From positions 1-60,569 of the forward strand of contig JAEXAX010000026.1 of assembly GCA_023458035.1 (NCBI GenBank): a DNA stretch of 60,569 nucleotides, in the 5' to 3' direction. How positions within the stretch are numbered: position 1 is the stretch's first letter; each line of letters starts with the position of its first letter. The notes under the pieces are model-generated. The model searched no databases. It had not been told where the DNA came from and saw nothing but the letters and a program-made list of their open reading frames with translations. This document shows positions 8,110-16,631 of the stretch, piece by piece. This DNA is from Bacillota bacterium. Its GTDB lineage: Bacteria > Bacillota > Clostridia > Lachnospirales > Lachnospiraceae. Position numbers and translations under genes: made by a program.

Positions 8110-9132
8110 ATGATAACCGGAGGAATCATAAGAAAACAGATGGCTGAAGGTGAAGTGCGATATATTCTGACAAATGCAGCGGGAAATCGCCTTGAGGTAT
8201 CAAATTTCGGCGCCCGCATCACCGGCTTGTACGTCAGGGATGTTGGCGGAACAGAGAGAAATCTGGTGCTTGGTTTTGACAGCATGAAGGAATATATCGA
8301 AAAGGATGTCTATCTGGGGGCGACCATCGGGCGGGTGGCCGGCCGCATCGGCGGCGCAAAGCTGGAGCTGAATGGGCAGACCTTTATGACCCAGCAAAAT
8401 GAACGAGGCAATACCCTGCACGGCGGCACGCCGGGGTTGGAAGCCGTTTTATGGCAGAGTGAGATTGATGAGGCGGGCATGGCAGTCATCTTTCGCCATA
8501 CCCTGGAGGATGGCTTACACGGGTTTCCGGGACGACTGACCGTAACGGCTGTCTACCGCTGGACAGATGAAAATGTTTGGGAGATGGAATATCGTGGTCA
8601 GGCAGAAAAAATGACCGTATTTAATCCGACCAATCATGTTTATTTTAATCTGAGCGGAGAGCCGGGGCGCAGTGTGGCCGAGCAGGAGCTGTTCTTACCG
8701 GCTGACGCAGTCTACGCGGTCAATGAAGAGCTGATCTCAGATGGCAGCCTGCAGGCGGTTGCAGACACGCGGTATGATTTTACCAGACCGGAAGGCCGGA
8801 AATTGGCTTCCTGTTTGGAGCAGGGGGGGATGGATACCCCGTTCTGTCTGCGCAGAGATGCTGCGGCCAGACAGATCAGACTGTACTGTGAACGGACAGG
8901 CTTGTGTTTGGCGGTTGAAACAGACCAGGCGGCGGTAGTGGTTTATACCTTTAACCATCCGTCGCGGCCGTTGCCATGTACAGGCGGCGCGATGATCAGA
9001 CAGGCAGGTATCACCTTTGAAACGCAGGAATTTCCGAATATTGTTAACGGTCGGCCGAACGAGGCTATTGTTTTAAGGCCGGGCGAGGAAAAAATAACAC
9101 GAACCCGGTTTCGCATCACAGTCAGGAAATAG
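8110..9132 (+). CDS. galM: Aldose 1-epimerase (mutarotase)
   Basis: The enzyme interconverts alpha and beta anomers of aldohexoses in the cytoplasm. The 340-residue protein carries the family signature: FGARITGL near the start, the substrate His in NTLHGG, the second His in NPTNHVYFNLSG, and the catalytic Glu in ETQEFPN. The ATG lies two bases after the rho stop, so it is translationally coupled to rho, an unusual partner. No other galactose genes are near. A terminator follows. Confidence 0.95.
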   Translation: MITGGIIRKQMAEGEVRYILTNAAGNRLEVSNFGARITGLYVRDVGGTERNLVLGFDSMKEYIEKDVYLGATIGRVAGRIGGAKLELNGQTFMTQQNERGNTLHGGTPGLEAVLWQSEIDEAGMAVIFRHTLEDGLHGFPGRLTVTAVYRWTDENVWEMEYRGQAEKMTVFNPTNHVYFNLSGEPGRSVAEQELFLPADAVYAVNEELISDGSLQAVADTRYDFTRPEGRKLASCLEQGGMDTPFCLRRDAAARQIRLYCERTGLCLAVETDQAAVVVYTFNHPSRPLPCTGGAMIRQAGITFETQEFPNIVNGRPNEAIVLRPGEEKITRTRFRITVRK

Positions 9133-9167
9133 GTGCACCGATCAAAGCAAATCGAATATGGCTCAAA

Positions 9168-9197
9168 GAAGCCGCGGCAGTTGCTGTCCGGCTTTTT
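9168..9197 (+). terminator. Terminator after galM
   Basis: AAGCCG...CAG pairs with CTG...CGGCTT and is followed by TTTTTT. The stem has an internal mismatch but is GC-rich. Confidence 0.75.
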
Positions 9198-9208
9198 TAT
9201 TTTCATAC

Positions 9209-9237
9209 TTGAAAATGCGATTAGTGTATGCTAACAT
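9209..9237 (+). promoter_or_regulatory. Promoter of the DUF3793-flavodoxin pair
   Basis: TTGAAA at 9209-9214 and TAACAT at 9232-9237, spacer 17 nt; the -10 is a weak match, and CATAAT at 9235 is an alternative. Confidence 0.55.
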
Positions 9238-9279
9238 AATGGAGAGTTAGTTGTAGCTAATGAACAAGCAGAGAGGAAG

Positions 9280-9897
9280 ATGATGACGGAGCAGAAGAAT
9301 TGTGCAGTAAAAATTGCAGAGGATAAAATGACATCCCGATTGGCCTATGCCTGCGCACCGGTGATCCTTGGCATCAAGGCCGCCAACAGTTTTATGGGAC
9401 TGAGCTGTGAAGCAGAGGAAATCAAACGCTGTTTGGCGGGAACCGGTGTTTCGGTGCTGTCGTTTACACCGCATCATTGTAAAAGTCTGTTTTTGCTGTA
9501 TCGGCGGAGGCCACTGCTGGAATATCTGGCAAAGCCGGCTCATCGGGCATTTTTAGAATCATTGGATACGGCGTATGAGTCTGCAAAGCAGGACGAGTTG
9601 ATTGAGCTGTTGGGCAGACGGATGCGAGCCTATGCCGACGGCGGCGGAGTGTTTCCACATGAATTGGGCCTGTTTTTGGAGTATCCACTGATCGACGTCC
9701 AAGGCTTTATGCGAGATGGCGGCAGGAATAGTCTGTATGCAGGCTACTGGCAGGTTTACGGTAATGTCGAGGAGGCCAAGGAGCGTTTCTGCCGGTATCA
9801 TCAGGCGAAGGCCTGGTCGTTGCATATGACAAGACAGGGATACAGCTTACGGGAATTGGCGCACTATCAACATAAGCTTGCGGGATTGACCGCGTGA
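9280..9897 (+). CDS. DUF3793 family protein
   Basis: A 205-residue soluble protein with the DUF3793 hallmarks: YACAPVILGIKAANSF near the start, a Cys-rich and His-rich region with HHCKSLFLLYRR, and FPHELGLFLEYPL followed by DVQGFM. The family has no assigned reaction. In Clostridia and related anaerobes it is usually encoded beside a flavodoxin, as here (15 nt upstream of one), which suggests a role in iron or electron-transfer homeostasis. That role is inference from context. The start is ATG 9280 or 9283 behind GAGAGGA. Confidence 0.82.
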   Translation: MMTEQKNCAVKIAEDKMTSRLAYACAPVILGIKAANSFMGLSCEAEEIKRCLAGTGVSVLSFTPHHCKSLFLLYRRRPLLEYLAKPAHRAFLESLDTAYESAKQDELIELLGRRMRAYADGGGVFPHELGLFLEYPLIDVQGFMRDGGRNSLYAGYWQVYGNVEEAKERFCRYHQAKAWSLHMTRQGYSLRELAHYQHKLAGLTA

Positions 9898-9912
9898 TAA
9901 GGAGGAAAACAG

Positions 9913-10344
9913 ATGGCAGCGATTAAGGTAATCTATTGGACAGGAACCGGAAACACCGAAGAAATGGCCGGCTATGTGGCGGAAGGGATTCGTGAGGGCG
10001 GAAAGGATGCGGAGGTGTTGTTGGTCAGTGATGTCACGGCCGAAGCAGTAAAGGATGAAACCGTCTTTGCTTTGGGTTGTCCCGCCATGGGGGATGAGGA
10101 ACTGGAGGATTCCGAGATGGAGCCGTTCTTTGCTGAGGTAGAAGGCTTTGCCGCCGGCAAGTATATCGGCCTGTTTGGTTCCTATTCATGGAATGACGGT
10201 AAGTGGATGGAAATCTGGGCAGACAGAGCGAAGGCAGCCGGTGCGACGGTGGTCGGAGATAGCGGCGTCATTGCATATGACGCGCCGGATGCCGAGGCGG
10301 CGGAAGCCTGTCGGGCATTGGGCCGGGCATTGGCCGCATTATAA
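9913..10344 (+). CDS. Flavodoxin
   Basis: Flavodoxin is a small FMN electron carrier that can replace ferredoxin under iron shortage. The 143-residue protein opens with IKVIYWTGTGNTEEMAG, where TGTGNT is the FMN phosphate loop, followed by GCPAMGDEELED and FGSYSWNDGKW for the isoalloxazine-contacting loops. It is the second gene of a two-gene unit with DUF3793 and ends at a very strong terminator. Confidence 0.95.
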   Translation: MAAIKVIYWTGTGNTEEMAGYVAEGIREGGKDAEVLLVSDVTAEAVKDETVFALGCPAMGDEELEDSEMEPFFAEVEGFAAGKYIGLFGSYSWNDGKWMEIWADRAKAAGATVVGDSGVIAYDAPDAEAAEACRALGRALAAL

Positions 10345-10365
10345 AAATGTATAATTTAAGATGAT

Positions 10366-10404
10366 AACCCCCCCTGGCTCAGGGAAATGAGACAGGGGGG
10401 GTTT
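10366..10404 (+). terminator. Terminator after flavodoxin
   Basis: AACCCCCCCTG pairs perfectly with CAGGGGGGGTT around a 16-nt loop and ends in TTTGTG. It is a strong GC stem with a short T-tract. Confidence 0.85.
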
Positions 10405-10431
10405 GTGTTGCGTATTATGACTGAAAATACT

Positions 10432-10460
10432 TTGCTTTTTGATACTAGAATTGTTATACT
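10432..10460 (+). promoter_or_regulatory. Promoter of the polysaccharide operon
   Basis: TTGCTT at 10432-10437 and TATACT at 10455-10460 with a 17-nt spacer; about 40 nt upstream of tarI. No other promoter is apparent in the next 10.8 kb, whose genes are tightly packed. Confidence 0.72.
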
Positions 10461-10503
10461 GAAATGTAAATTAAAGCTATGCTGTATGCAAAGGAGTAAG
10501 GAT

Positions 10504-11223
10504 ATGATATTTGCCGGTGTATTAGCGGGCGGAAAAGGAACCCGTATGGGAATCCAGGACATGCCGAAGCAGTTTTTGATGCTGGGATCAAAGCCGATCA
10601 TAGTTCATACGATTGAAAAGTTTTTGTTTGTGCCGCAGATCGATCAGGTTATTGTGGCCGTTCATCCTGATTGGACAGCGCACTTTGAAGATCTGGTCAA
10701 TCGATATCTTGCAGATCATGCCGGACGTTTACAGGTGGTGGACGGCGGCGGTGAGCGCAGTGACAGCATCATGAATGTTATCACATATTTGAAAGAACGT
10801 TATGACATCTCGGAGCAGGATTTTCTGATCACCCATGATGCCGTGCGGCCGTTTTTGTCTTATCGCACGATTGTCGATAATATTCAGGCTATGGAGCGCT
10901 ATGCTATGGTCGATACCGTGGTGATGGCCAATGATACCATTGTCGAATCAGAAGATGGTCAACAGATCACGACCATTCCGAACCGTAAGCATATGTTCCT
11001 CGGTCAGACCCCGCAGACCTTTGGAATCCTGAACTATGAGAGATTGTATCAGGACCTGACTGCGGAAGAAAAAATGCTGTTGACGGATGCCTGTAAGGTA
11101 TTTGTGCTGCGCGGTAAGTCGGTTGGCCTGGTCAGAGGAGAGTATTCAAATATTAAGATCACGACGGTTACGGATCTGAAGATCGCGGAAGCGATGCTGG
11201 GAGAGATAAGCAGTGATAAATAG
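10504..11223 (+). CDS. tarI: Ribitol-5-phosphate cytidylyltransferase (TarI type)
   Basis: TarI uses CTP and ribitol 5-phosphate to make CDP-ribitol, a precursor of teichoic acids and ribitol-containing capsules. The start is ATG 10504 behind AAAGGAG, giving MIFAGVLAGGKGTRMG, the IspD/TarI nucleotide-binding signature, and 239 residues. Further motifs are MPKQFL, DAVRPF and PNRKHMFLGQTPQTF. The IspD family also contains the isoprenoid enzyme, but the overlap with a TarJ gene decides for TarI. The stop lies inside the tarJ start region (11-nt overlap). Confidence 0.9.
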   Translation: MIFAGVLAGGKGTRMGIQDMPKQFLMLGSKPIIVHTIEKFLFVPQIDQVIVAVHPDWTAHFEDLVNRYLADHAGRLQVVDGGGERSDSIMNVITYLKERYDISEQDFLITHDAVRPFLSYRTIVDNIQAMERYAMVDTVVMANDTIVESEDGQQITTIPNRKHMFLGQTPQTFGILNYERLYQDLTAEEKMLLTDACKVFVLRGKSVGLVRGEYSNIKITTVTDLKIAEAMLGEISSDK

Positions 11224-12238
11224 AGTTTACCAATTATTGCGGCCGTATTTTTTTTCGATAAAATATGAAGAGGAGCTGCCGCGGGACGCGGACAGAGTGA
11301 TCGTCAGACCGAACTATCTGGCTCTTTGTCATGCCGATCAGCGCTACTACCGGGGGCGACGGACGCCCAAAGTGTTGAAACAGAAATTGCCTATGGCGCT
11401 GGTGCATGAATGCTGCGCGGTGGTGGTACATGATCCGACCGGGGCCTACCGAGCCGGGGATAAGGTGGTGCTGATTCCGAATCAACCCCCTGCCTCGTGG
11501 CAGCAGGATGAGTTTTATGAGAATTATGCCGTGGGTACACATTTTTTATCAAGCGGCTATGACGGCTTTATGCAGGAGTTTGTTTCTCTGCCGCCGGATC
11601 GGATCGTCGGATACCGGGCTGTTCCGGATAAGGTGGCAGCCATTACCGAATTTGTTTCCGTGGCAGCGCATGCCATTGACCGCTTTCAGAAAGCTGCTCA
11701 TCTGCGGCGCGATCGCATTGTGGTATGGGGATCGGGCAGTCTGGCTTATGTGATATCGACATTGATTAAGGAGATGCTGCCGGCCAGCACTTTGATCGTG
11801 GTGGGACGAAATCCGGATAAGATGTCACTGTTCTCGTTTGCAGATGAAACATATCTGCTGGACGAGATCGGAGAAAATTTTGACTTTGACCATGCCTTTG
11901 AGGCGGTGGGCGGAGAAGGCTGTCATGCCGCCTATCGTGATATAATACAGTATATTCGGCCGCAGGGAACGGTGATGATGATGGGTGTTAGTGAGACCGA
12001 GGTGCCGCTGAACACCCGAGATATCCTGGAGAAGGGATTGACTTTGATCGGAAGCTCCCGCTCCGGCCGCCTTGATTTTGAGCAGGCTGTTATACAGATG
12101 GAGAAGCCGCGGGTATCATCAAGGCTGAAGCTGATGGTACATGAGTTTGGTAGCATCCAGGATGTGCAGGATATCTACCGTTTTTTTGAGGAAGATATGA
12201 AGAACCCGTTTAAGACCGTAGCAAAATGGGAGATCTAA
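11213..12238 (+). CDS. tarJ: Ribulose-5-phosphate reductase (TarJ type)
   Basis: TarJ is a zinc-dependent MDR-family alcohol dehydrogenase that reduces ribulose 5-phosphate to ribitol 5-phosphate with NADPH, supplying TarI. The 341-residue protein starts at GTG 11213 and contains LCHADQRYYRG near the start (the zinc-ligand region), LVHECCAVVV, and the Rossmann segment IVVWGSGSLAYVIS near residue 175. Overlap with tarI by 11 nt shows coupling. Together the two genes imply that the polysaccharide of this operon, or a teichoic acid, contains ribitol phosphate. Confidence 0.9.
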   Translation: MINRVYQLLRPYFFSIKYEEELPRDADRVIVRPNYLALCHADQRYYRGRRTPKVLKQKLPMALVHECCAVVVHDPTGAYRAGDKVVLIPNQPPASWQQDEFYENYAVGTHFLSSGYDGFMQEFVSLPPDRIVGYRAVPDKVAAITEFVSVAAHAIDRFQKAAHLRRDRIVVWGSGSLAYVISTLIKEMLPASTLIVVGRNPDKMSLFSFADETYLLDEIGENFDFDHAFEAVGGEGCHAAYRDIIQYIRPQGTVMMMGVSETEVPLNTRDILEKGLTLIGSSRSGRLDFEQAVIQMEKPRVSSRLKLMVHEFGSIQDVQDIYRFFEEDMKNPFKTVAKWEI

Positions 12239-12253
12239 AGGAGTAACCTATCT

Positions 12254-13087
12254 ATGGAACAGATTCAGGAGAAAAGCCTGGAAATGGCGAAATATTTTGT
12301 GGCATTTTGTGAGGAGCATAAGCTGCTCTGCTACCTGTGCGGCGGCGGCGCCATCGGCGGGCTGCGGCACAAGGGCTTCATTCCGTGGGATGATGATCTT
12401 GATTTTTTTATGCCGCGCCGCGATTATGAGAAACTGATCAGACTGTGGTCAAAGAAGGCGAAACAGCAGTACGCACTGTCAAAATCGAATCGTGATTATG
12501 TCGATCGAAATCTCTTCGTTACCATTCGGGATCGGGAAACGACCTGTATTAAGGGCTATCAGCAGGATATGGATATCGTCCATGGGCTGGCGCTGGATGT
12601 CATTCCGATCGATTATTGTCCGAAAGGAGCCGGAGCGCAAAAACGACAAAAGCTTTGGGCCTATGTCTATTCTCTGTTTTGTGCGCAGACTGTACCCAGA
12701 AAGCATGGCGGTCTGATGGCTGTCGGAAGCAAAATCCTGTTGGGGTTGATATTTTCCAAGCGTCTGCGTTATGCGATCTGGAGACTGGCTGAAAAGAGGA
12801 TGACCCGTTTTTCCAGGGAAGAAGCCGGCAGCATCATTGAACTTTGCTCAGGACCATATTATATGCAAAAAAACTATCCGATCGCGGCCTTTGACACTGC
12901 GGTGATGGTTGATTTTGAAGATACAAAACTGCCGATTCCTGTTGGGTATGATGTGTACCTGCGAACTGCCTTCGGTGATTATATGCAGCTGCCGCCGGTT
13001 GAAAAACGGGTGGCTCCGCATGATAACGTGATGATCGATCTGGATACGCCGTATCTGCGATATAAGGGAGTGGCATATGGAAAATAA
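12254..13087 (+). CDS. licD: LicD family phosphotransferase
   Basis: LicD proteins transfer a phosphorylated group (phosphocholine, or ribitol phosphate in FKRP-like members) from a CDP-linked donor to a glycan. The 277-residue protein has the defining run near residue 45: GFIPWDDDLDFFMPRRDYEK, with the metal-binding acidic cluster, and an upstream GGGAIGGLRH. A ribosome site AAAGGAG precedes the ATG. Following tarI-tarJ directly, it may use the CDP-ribitol made by them, or CDP-choline from elsewhere. No choline kinase or cytidylyltransferase (LicA/LicC) is in the window, which favours ribitol phosphate. Confidence 0.9.
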   Translation: MEQIQEKSLEMAKYFVAFCEEHKLLCYLCGGGAIGGLRHKGFIPWDDDLDFFMPRRDYEKLIRLWSKKAKQQYALSKSNRDYVDRNLFVTIRDRETTCIKGYQQDMDIVHGLALDVIPIDYCPKGAGAQKRQKLWAYVYSLFCAQTVPRKHGGLMAVGSKILLGLIFSKRLRYAIWRLAEKRMTRFSREEAGSIIELCSGPYYMQKNYPIAAFDTAVMVDFEDTKLPIPVGYDVYLRTAFGDYMQLPPVEKRVAPHDNVMIDLDTPYLRYKGVAYGK

Positions 13088-14555
13088 TATGCTGCGGCAA
13101 AAACTTCAGATTCTTCTCCCACTGCTGTTTGCAGCCGGTGGAGCGACCTTAATCTGCGGTCTGGTGTATTTGCATAACGGGCAGCTGCATTGGCTGCTAT
13201 ATACCATGCTCGGTCTTTGGATTACTCTGGTCCTGTTTGCGCTGACTGATTTGCGTTACGGCTTTATTCACCTGATATTTTACGGAACCATCTTTTTATT
13301 TTTGATGTCCAGGCCGACCATGGATTGGTTTCGGACCGGAAAGCTGGATACCTATCAGGCAGACGCCTACCGCTTTAGCTTTATAATTGTCATGGTCTCG
13401 TTGGTGTGTCTGACGATTGGCGGGCAATTGGCAAAGCTGCTGATGCACAAACGAAGCCGGCAGCAGTCTCTGGCCGTAAATAGGCCGATGGTCGCGGCGG
13501 TTGACTGGATTTTGATCCTGCAAAAGGTGTCATTCTGGAGTTTTATGGTGACCTACCCCTTTTTATTCATAAGGGTGGCGGAGCGGCTGCTCTTTCGTTT
13601 GACAACGACCTATTATAATTACTATGCCAGCTTTACCAGTCGTCTGCCTTATTTCACCTATTTATTGTCGGTGGTGGTATTTTACTCGCTTTGCATATAT
13701 CTTAGTACCAGACCGGCCAAAAAGTGGGCTGTGTTGGTGTTGGGCTTATATATCATACCGGATATGATGTATCTGGTGATCGGTACCAGGAATCCTTTTA
13801 TCCTGACCGGTTTTTTCATTCTGTTCTACTTCTTTGTACGCAATCAGGAGGAGATCGGAAAATGGATCGGCTGTTTGGAGAAGACTGTCTTGTTGCTGGC
13901 CACACCGGTACTGGTATTATTGATGGGAATCCTGAATTATGTCAGAGACGGCGTTTCGGCAGCCGGCTTGAATATTCCGGCCCTGTTCGCTGATTTTGTG
14001 TATAAGCAGGGAACCAGCTTCGGTGTATTGGCCAGAGGCTATCTGTATAATAAGGACTTTCCGTTTCGGGATTTCCGAAATTATAGCTTTGGACCGATTA
14101 TTGATTATTTCTCCAGAGGAAATCTGGGCAGGCTGCTATTTGATACGGCGCCTTTTACGACGACCAATAATAGCCTGGAAATGGGAATATACAGTAATAG
14201 CTATGCTCACAACCTGTCCTTTGTGGTGATTCGAAATGACTACCTGGCCGGTCATGGACTGGGCGGCAGTTATATGATGGACCTGTATTCTGATTACGGT
14301 TGGTGGGGTGTGATCATTGGCAATGTGGTGCTGGGTATGGTATTTGTCTGGATGCTAAACAGTTTGTATCGTCACTCATTGATCGGCGGTATCATCAGTC
14401 TGATGATCATTAAGGAAGTGTTTTTCTATCCGCGATCGGATTTTGCATCCGGAATTATGGCGCTGTTTACGGTACAGTTCTGGACTGTGGCCGTCCTGCT
14501 GTTCGCCTTCAGCTATGGATTGGCACGCCGTAAAACAAATTTGCAGGGTATATAG
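13077..14555 (+). CDS. O-antigen/capsule polymerase-like membrane protein
   Basis: A 492-residue integral membrane protein with about 11-12 hydrophobic segments and a large extracytoplasmic loop around residues 310-390. This layout and its place between sugar-transfer and flippase genes fit a Wzy-type polymerase that joins repeat units on the outer face of the membrane. Sequence motifs of Wzy are weak by nature, so the call rests on topology and context; oligosaccharide repeat unit polymerase (OtnA/Wzy-like) is the best description. It overlaps licD by 11 nt; ATG 13089 is an alternative start. Confidence 0.75.
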   Translation: MENNMLRQKLQILLPLLFAAGGATLICGLVYLHNGQLHWLLYTMLGLWITLVLFALTDLRYGFIHLIFYGTIFLFLMSRPTMDWFRTGKLDTYQADAYRFSFIIVMVSLVCLTIGGQLAKLLMHKRSRQQSLAVNRPMVAAVDWILILQKVSFWSFMVTYPFLFIRVAERLLFRLTTTYYNYYASFTSRLPYFTYLLSVVVFYSLCIYLSTRPAKKWAVLVLGLYIIPDMMYLVIGTRNPFILTGFFILFYFFVRNQEEIGKWIGCLEKTVLLLATPVLVLLMGILNYVRDGVSAAGLNIPALFADFVYKQGTSFGVLARGYLYNKDFPFRDFRNYSFGPIIDYFSRGNLGRLLFDTAPFTTTNNSLEMGIYSNSYAHNLSFVVIRNDYLAGHGLGGSYMMDLYSDYGWWGVIIGNVVLGMVFVWMLNSLYRHSLIGGIISLMIIKEVFFYPRSDFASGIMALFTVQFWTVAVLLFAFSYGLARRKTNLQGI

Positions 14556-14568
14556 AAAGGAATGTTAG

Positions 14569-15618
14569 ATGATAAGAGAAGATAACTTTTTGGAGGACGT
14601 ATTTTCCAGGTTAAAATTAAAATGGAAACTGAATCTGTTGGCGATCATTGTGTTGTTTGCCGTTATGGCCGGATTTCTGGGGCTTCGCACCTTGCGTAGT
14701 GGTCAGAATCAGAGAAAAACACAGGAAAAGACGACATATGCGACCTTTCTCAGTTATACCGTCAAGGATGACCGACTGGTGAAGAACAGCCAGGTCAGTC
14801 AGAACGGGATCTCTGAGTATTACTATTATTTGCTGGTGGAAAATACCAACGGTGCGTATCTGTTTTCAGATGTGGAAGAAGAAAAGTTGGAGAGTGTAGC
14901 CGAAGAGATGGGGGTGTCGGCAGGCGCGCTGCGTAATTCCCGGATTGATTTCTGGGTCAACATGATCAAGATCAATGCTCTGCGTGATAATGTCGGTTTT
15001 TCGGTTTCGATCAATACTGCCAGTCAAACTATGAATGATATACTGGAGAGTCGATTTACCCGACTGATCGACGCCTATGGTCAGGTGTTTGATCAGATCA
15101 GATTGGAACGTGTCGAGCCAATCCATTCAAGCAGTACCGGTCAACATCCCGCTCCGGCCGGAGCATCAAAGGTGAAGCTGTTTTTGAAATTTATCATTGT
15201 ACTGATGGCAGCTGTGACCGTTGTATTGGGGATCAACGTTTTTCTGGTGCTTTATCGTCCGACCCTGGACAGAACCGCCTCCTTTCGTAAATATAAACCC
15301 GGTTTTGTCTTTGAGGTCAAGGAAGACAGTCATTTGCAGGCGCTGATGCAATATCAGAAGCCGTCTGAGGCGTCTGCTTTGGTCGTATTGGAGCGGAAAT
15401 TGCTGGATCCGGTGCGCCAGCTGGCCGAAGCAGAAAAGTGGCAGCGCAGCGTACTGTCGGCAGATGATGTGCCGGCTCTATTGAAAACCGAGGCGATTGA
15501 GGTATTGGCTGTCCGTGGCCGTGCGGATAAACATCGGTTTGAGAGATTGTACAGTTTATTGACTGACACAGGGAAAAAGCTTGTCGGCGTCTATCTGCTG
15601 GAGAAGTCCGTATTGTAG
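14569..15618 (+). CDS. Chain-length determinant (Wzz/YveK-like) with kinase-like tail
   Basis: The 349-residue protein has two membrane segments, about residues 20-40 and 203-226, enclosing a ~160-residue extracytoplasmic domain rich in charged helix. This is the Wzz/YveK topology of proteins that set polysaccharide chain length. After the second segment there is a cytoplasmic tail of ~120 residues. Its last part (EVLAVRGRADKHRFERLYSL, then KKLVGVYLLEK) resembles the final strand-helix-strand of bacterial tyrosine kinases of the CpsD/Wzc kind, but no Walker A motif is present. It may be a remnant or a docking module. Confidence 0.72.
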   Translation: MIREDNFLEDVFSRLKLKWKLNLLAIIVLFAVMAGFLGLRTLRSGQNQRKTQEKTTYATFLSYTVKDDRLVKNSQVSQNGISEYYYYLLVENTNGAYLFSDVEEEKLESVAEEMGVSAGALRNSRIDFWVNMIKINALRDNVGFSVSINTASQTMNDILESRFTRLIDAYGQVFDQIRLERVEPIHSSSTGQHPAPAGASKVKLFLKFIIVLMAAVTVVLGINVFLVLYRPTLDRTASFRKYKPGFVFEVKEDSHLQALMQYQKPSEASALVVLERKLLDPVRQLAEAEKWQRSVLSADDVPALLKTEAIEVLAVRGRADKHRFERLYSLLTDTGKKLVGVYLLEKSVL

Positions 15619-15630
15619 AAAGGAACATAC

Positions 15631-16614
15631 ATGAGTACAAAAGTGAGTATCGTGATACCGGTCTATAATGTGGAGGCTTGGCTGGAACGGTGTTTGGATT
15701 CAGTGTTGCAGCAAACCTACCGTGAGCTGGAGATTATTATGGTCAATGACGGTGCAACGGATCACAGTGAGGAAATCTGCCGCCGCTATCTGGAGCAGGA
15801 TGACCGTCTGCGTTATGTGTATCAGGAGAATCAAGGTCTATCGGCTGCACGCAACCGTGGACAACAGGAAGCTACCGGTGATTATGTTATTTTTATCGAC
15901 AGCGATGATTATATCCATCCGGACATGATCGCACTGCTGGTTGATCGAGCGGAAAGCTCCGGAGCCGAAGTGACTGTTTGCGGGATTATGAATGTTTATC
16001 AGAACAGCAGCACACCGCAGTATCAGGATACCGAATTTGAGGCGGCCTGTGATAAAGAGGATTTTTTGCGCTGGTATCTGGTGGGAGACAGGGTGCCCGG
16101 TTCAATTTGTAATAAGCTGCTAAAAAAGAGCCTGACCGATAAACTGGCTTTTCCTGTCGGAAAAATCTACGAGGATGCCAATTATACCTTTGATCTGGTC
16201 CGACTGGCAAACAGTTTTTATGTTACGACCCGTCCCTACTATTATTATTTTCATCGCAGCAACAGTATTACCACTTCGGCTTACAGTCCGAAAATGCTGG
16301 AGTGCATCCGGGTTTATCGGGAGTTTGCCGCCTGGATCAAAGCGCAATACCCGCAGCTGCGGACAGAGGCGGCCTTCCGCCTGCATTATGCTTATTTTGT
16401 TGTTTTTGATGCCATGCTGCGCAGTCCGGATTTCAGACAATTTACCGAATATCGGACCGTCAGAGATCATTTGAAGCGCTATGCCATGTCCATCAGTCGA
16501 AATCATTTCTTTGCCAAGGGCAGACGGATCTCCGCCCTGGCGCTGCGCATCGGGGTACCGCTTTACCGTATCCTGCTGAAATTGGAAACACATAAGAACA
16601 AGAAGATACATTAA
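15631..16614 (+). CDS. Family 2 glycosyltransferase
   Basis: A 327-residue GT-A fold enzyme. The N-terminus VSIVIPVYNVEAWLERCLDS and IIMVNDGATDHS are the classic GT2 nucleotide-sugar site; FIDSDDYIHPDM holds the metal-binding DXD-type motif near residue 90. GT2 enzymes of this kind add a sugar to the lipid-linked repeat unit on the cytoplasmic face. Donor and acceptor cannot be told from the sequence. Third glycan-building gene of the operon, 12 nt after the chain-length gene. Confidence 0.92.
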   Translation: MSTKVSIVIPVYNVEAWLERCLDSVLQQTYRELEIIMVNDGATDHSEEICRRYLEQDDRLRYVYQENQGLSAARNRGQQEATGDYVIFIDSDDYIHPDMIALLVDRAESSGAEVTVCGIMNVYQNSSTPQYQDTEFEAACDKEDFLRWYLVGDRVPGSICNKLLKKSLTDKLAFPVGKIYEDANYTFDLVRLANSFYVTTRPYYYYFHRSNSITTSAYSPKMLECIRVYREFAAWIKAQYPQLRTEAAFRLHYAYFVVFDAMLRSPDFRQFTEYRTVRDHLKRYAMSISRNHFFAKGRRISALALRIGVPLYRILLKLETHKNKKIH

Positions 16615-16631
16615 GGTAAGGTGACCGGAAG

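Noticed and set aside
10387..10503. Upstream in-frame extension of tarI
   Set aside because: It would start inside the flavodoxin terminator and contain the promoter; the ATG at 10504 has a good ribosome site and the family N-terminus.
10504..11223. IspD (isoprenoid pathway) identity for the cytidylyltransferase
   Set aside because: The TarJ gene overlapping its 3' end and the polysaccharide context favour TarI.
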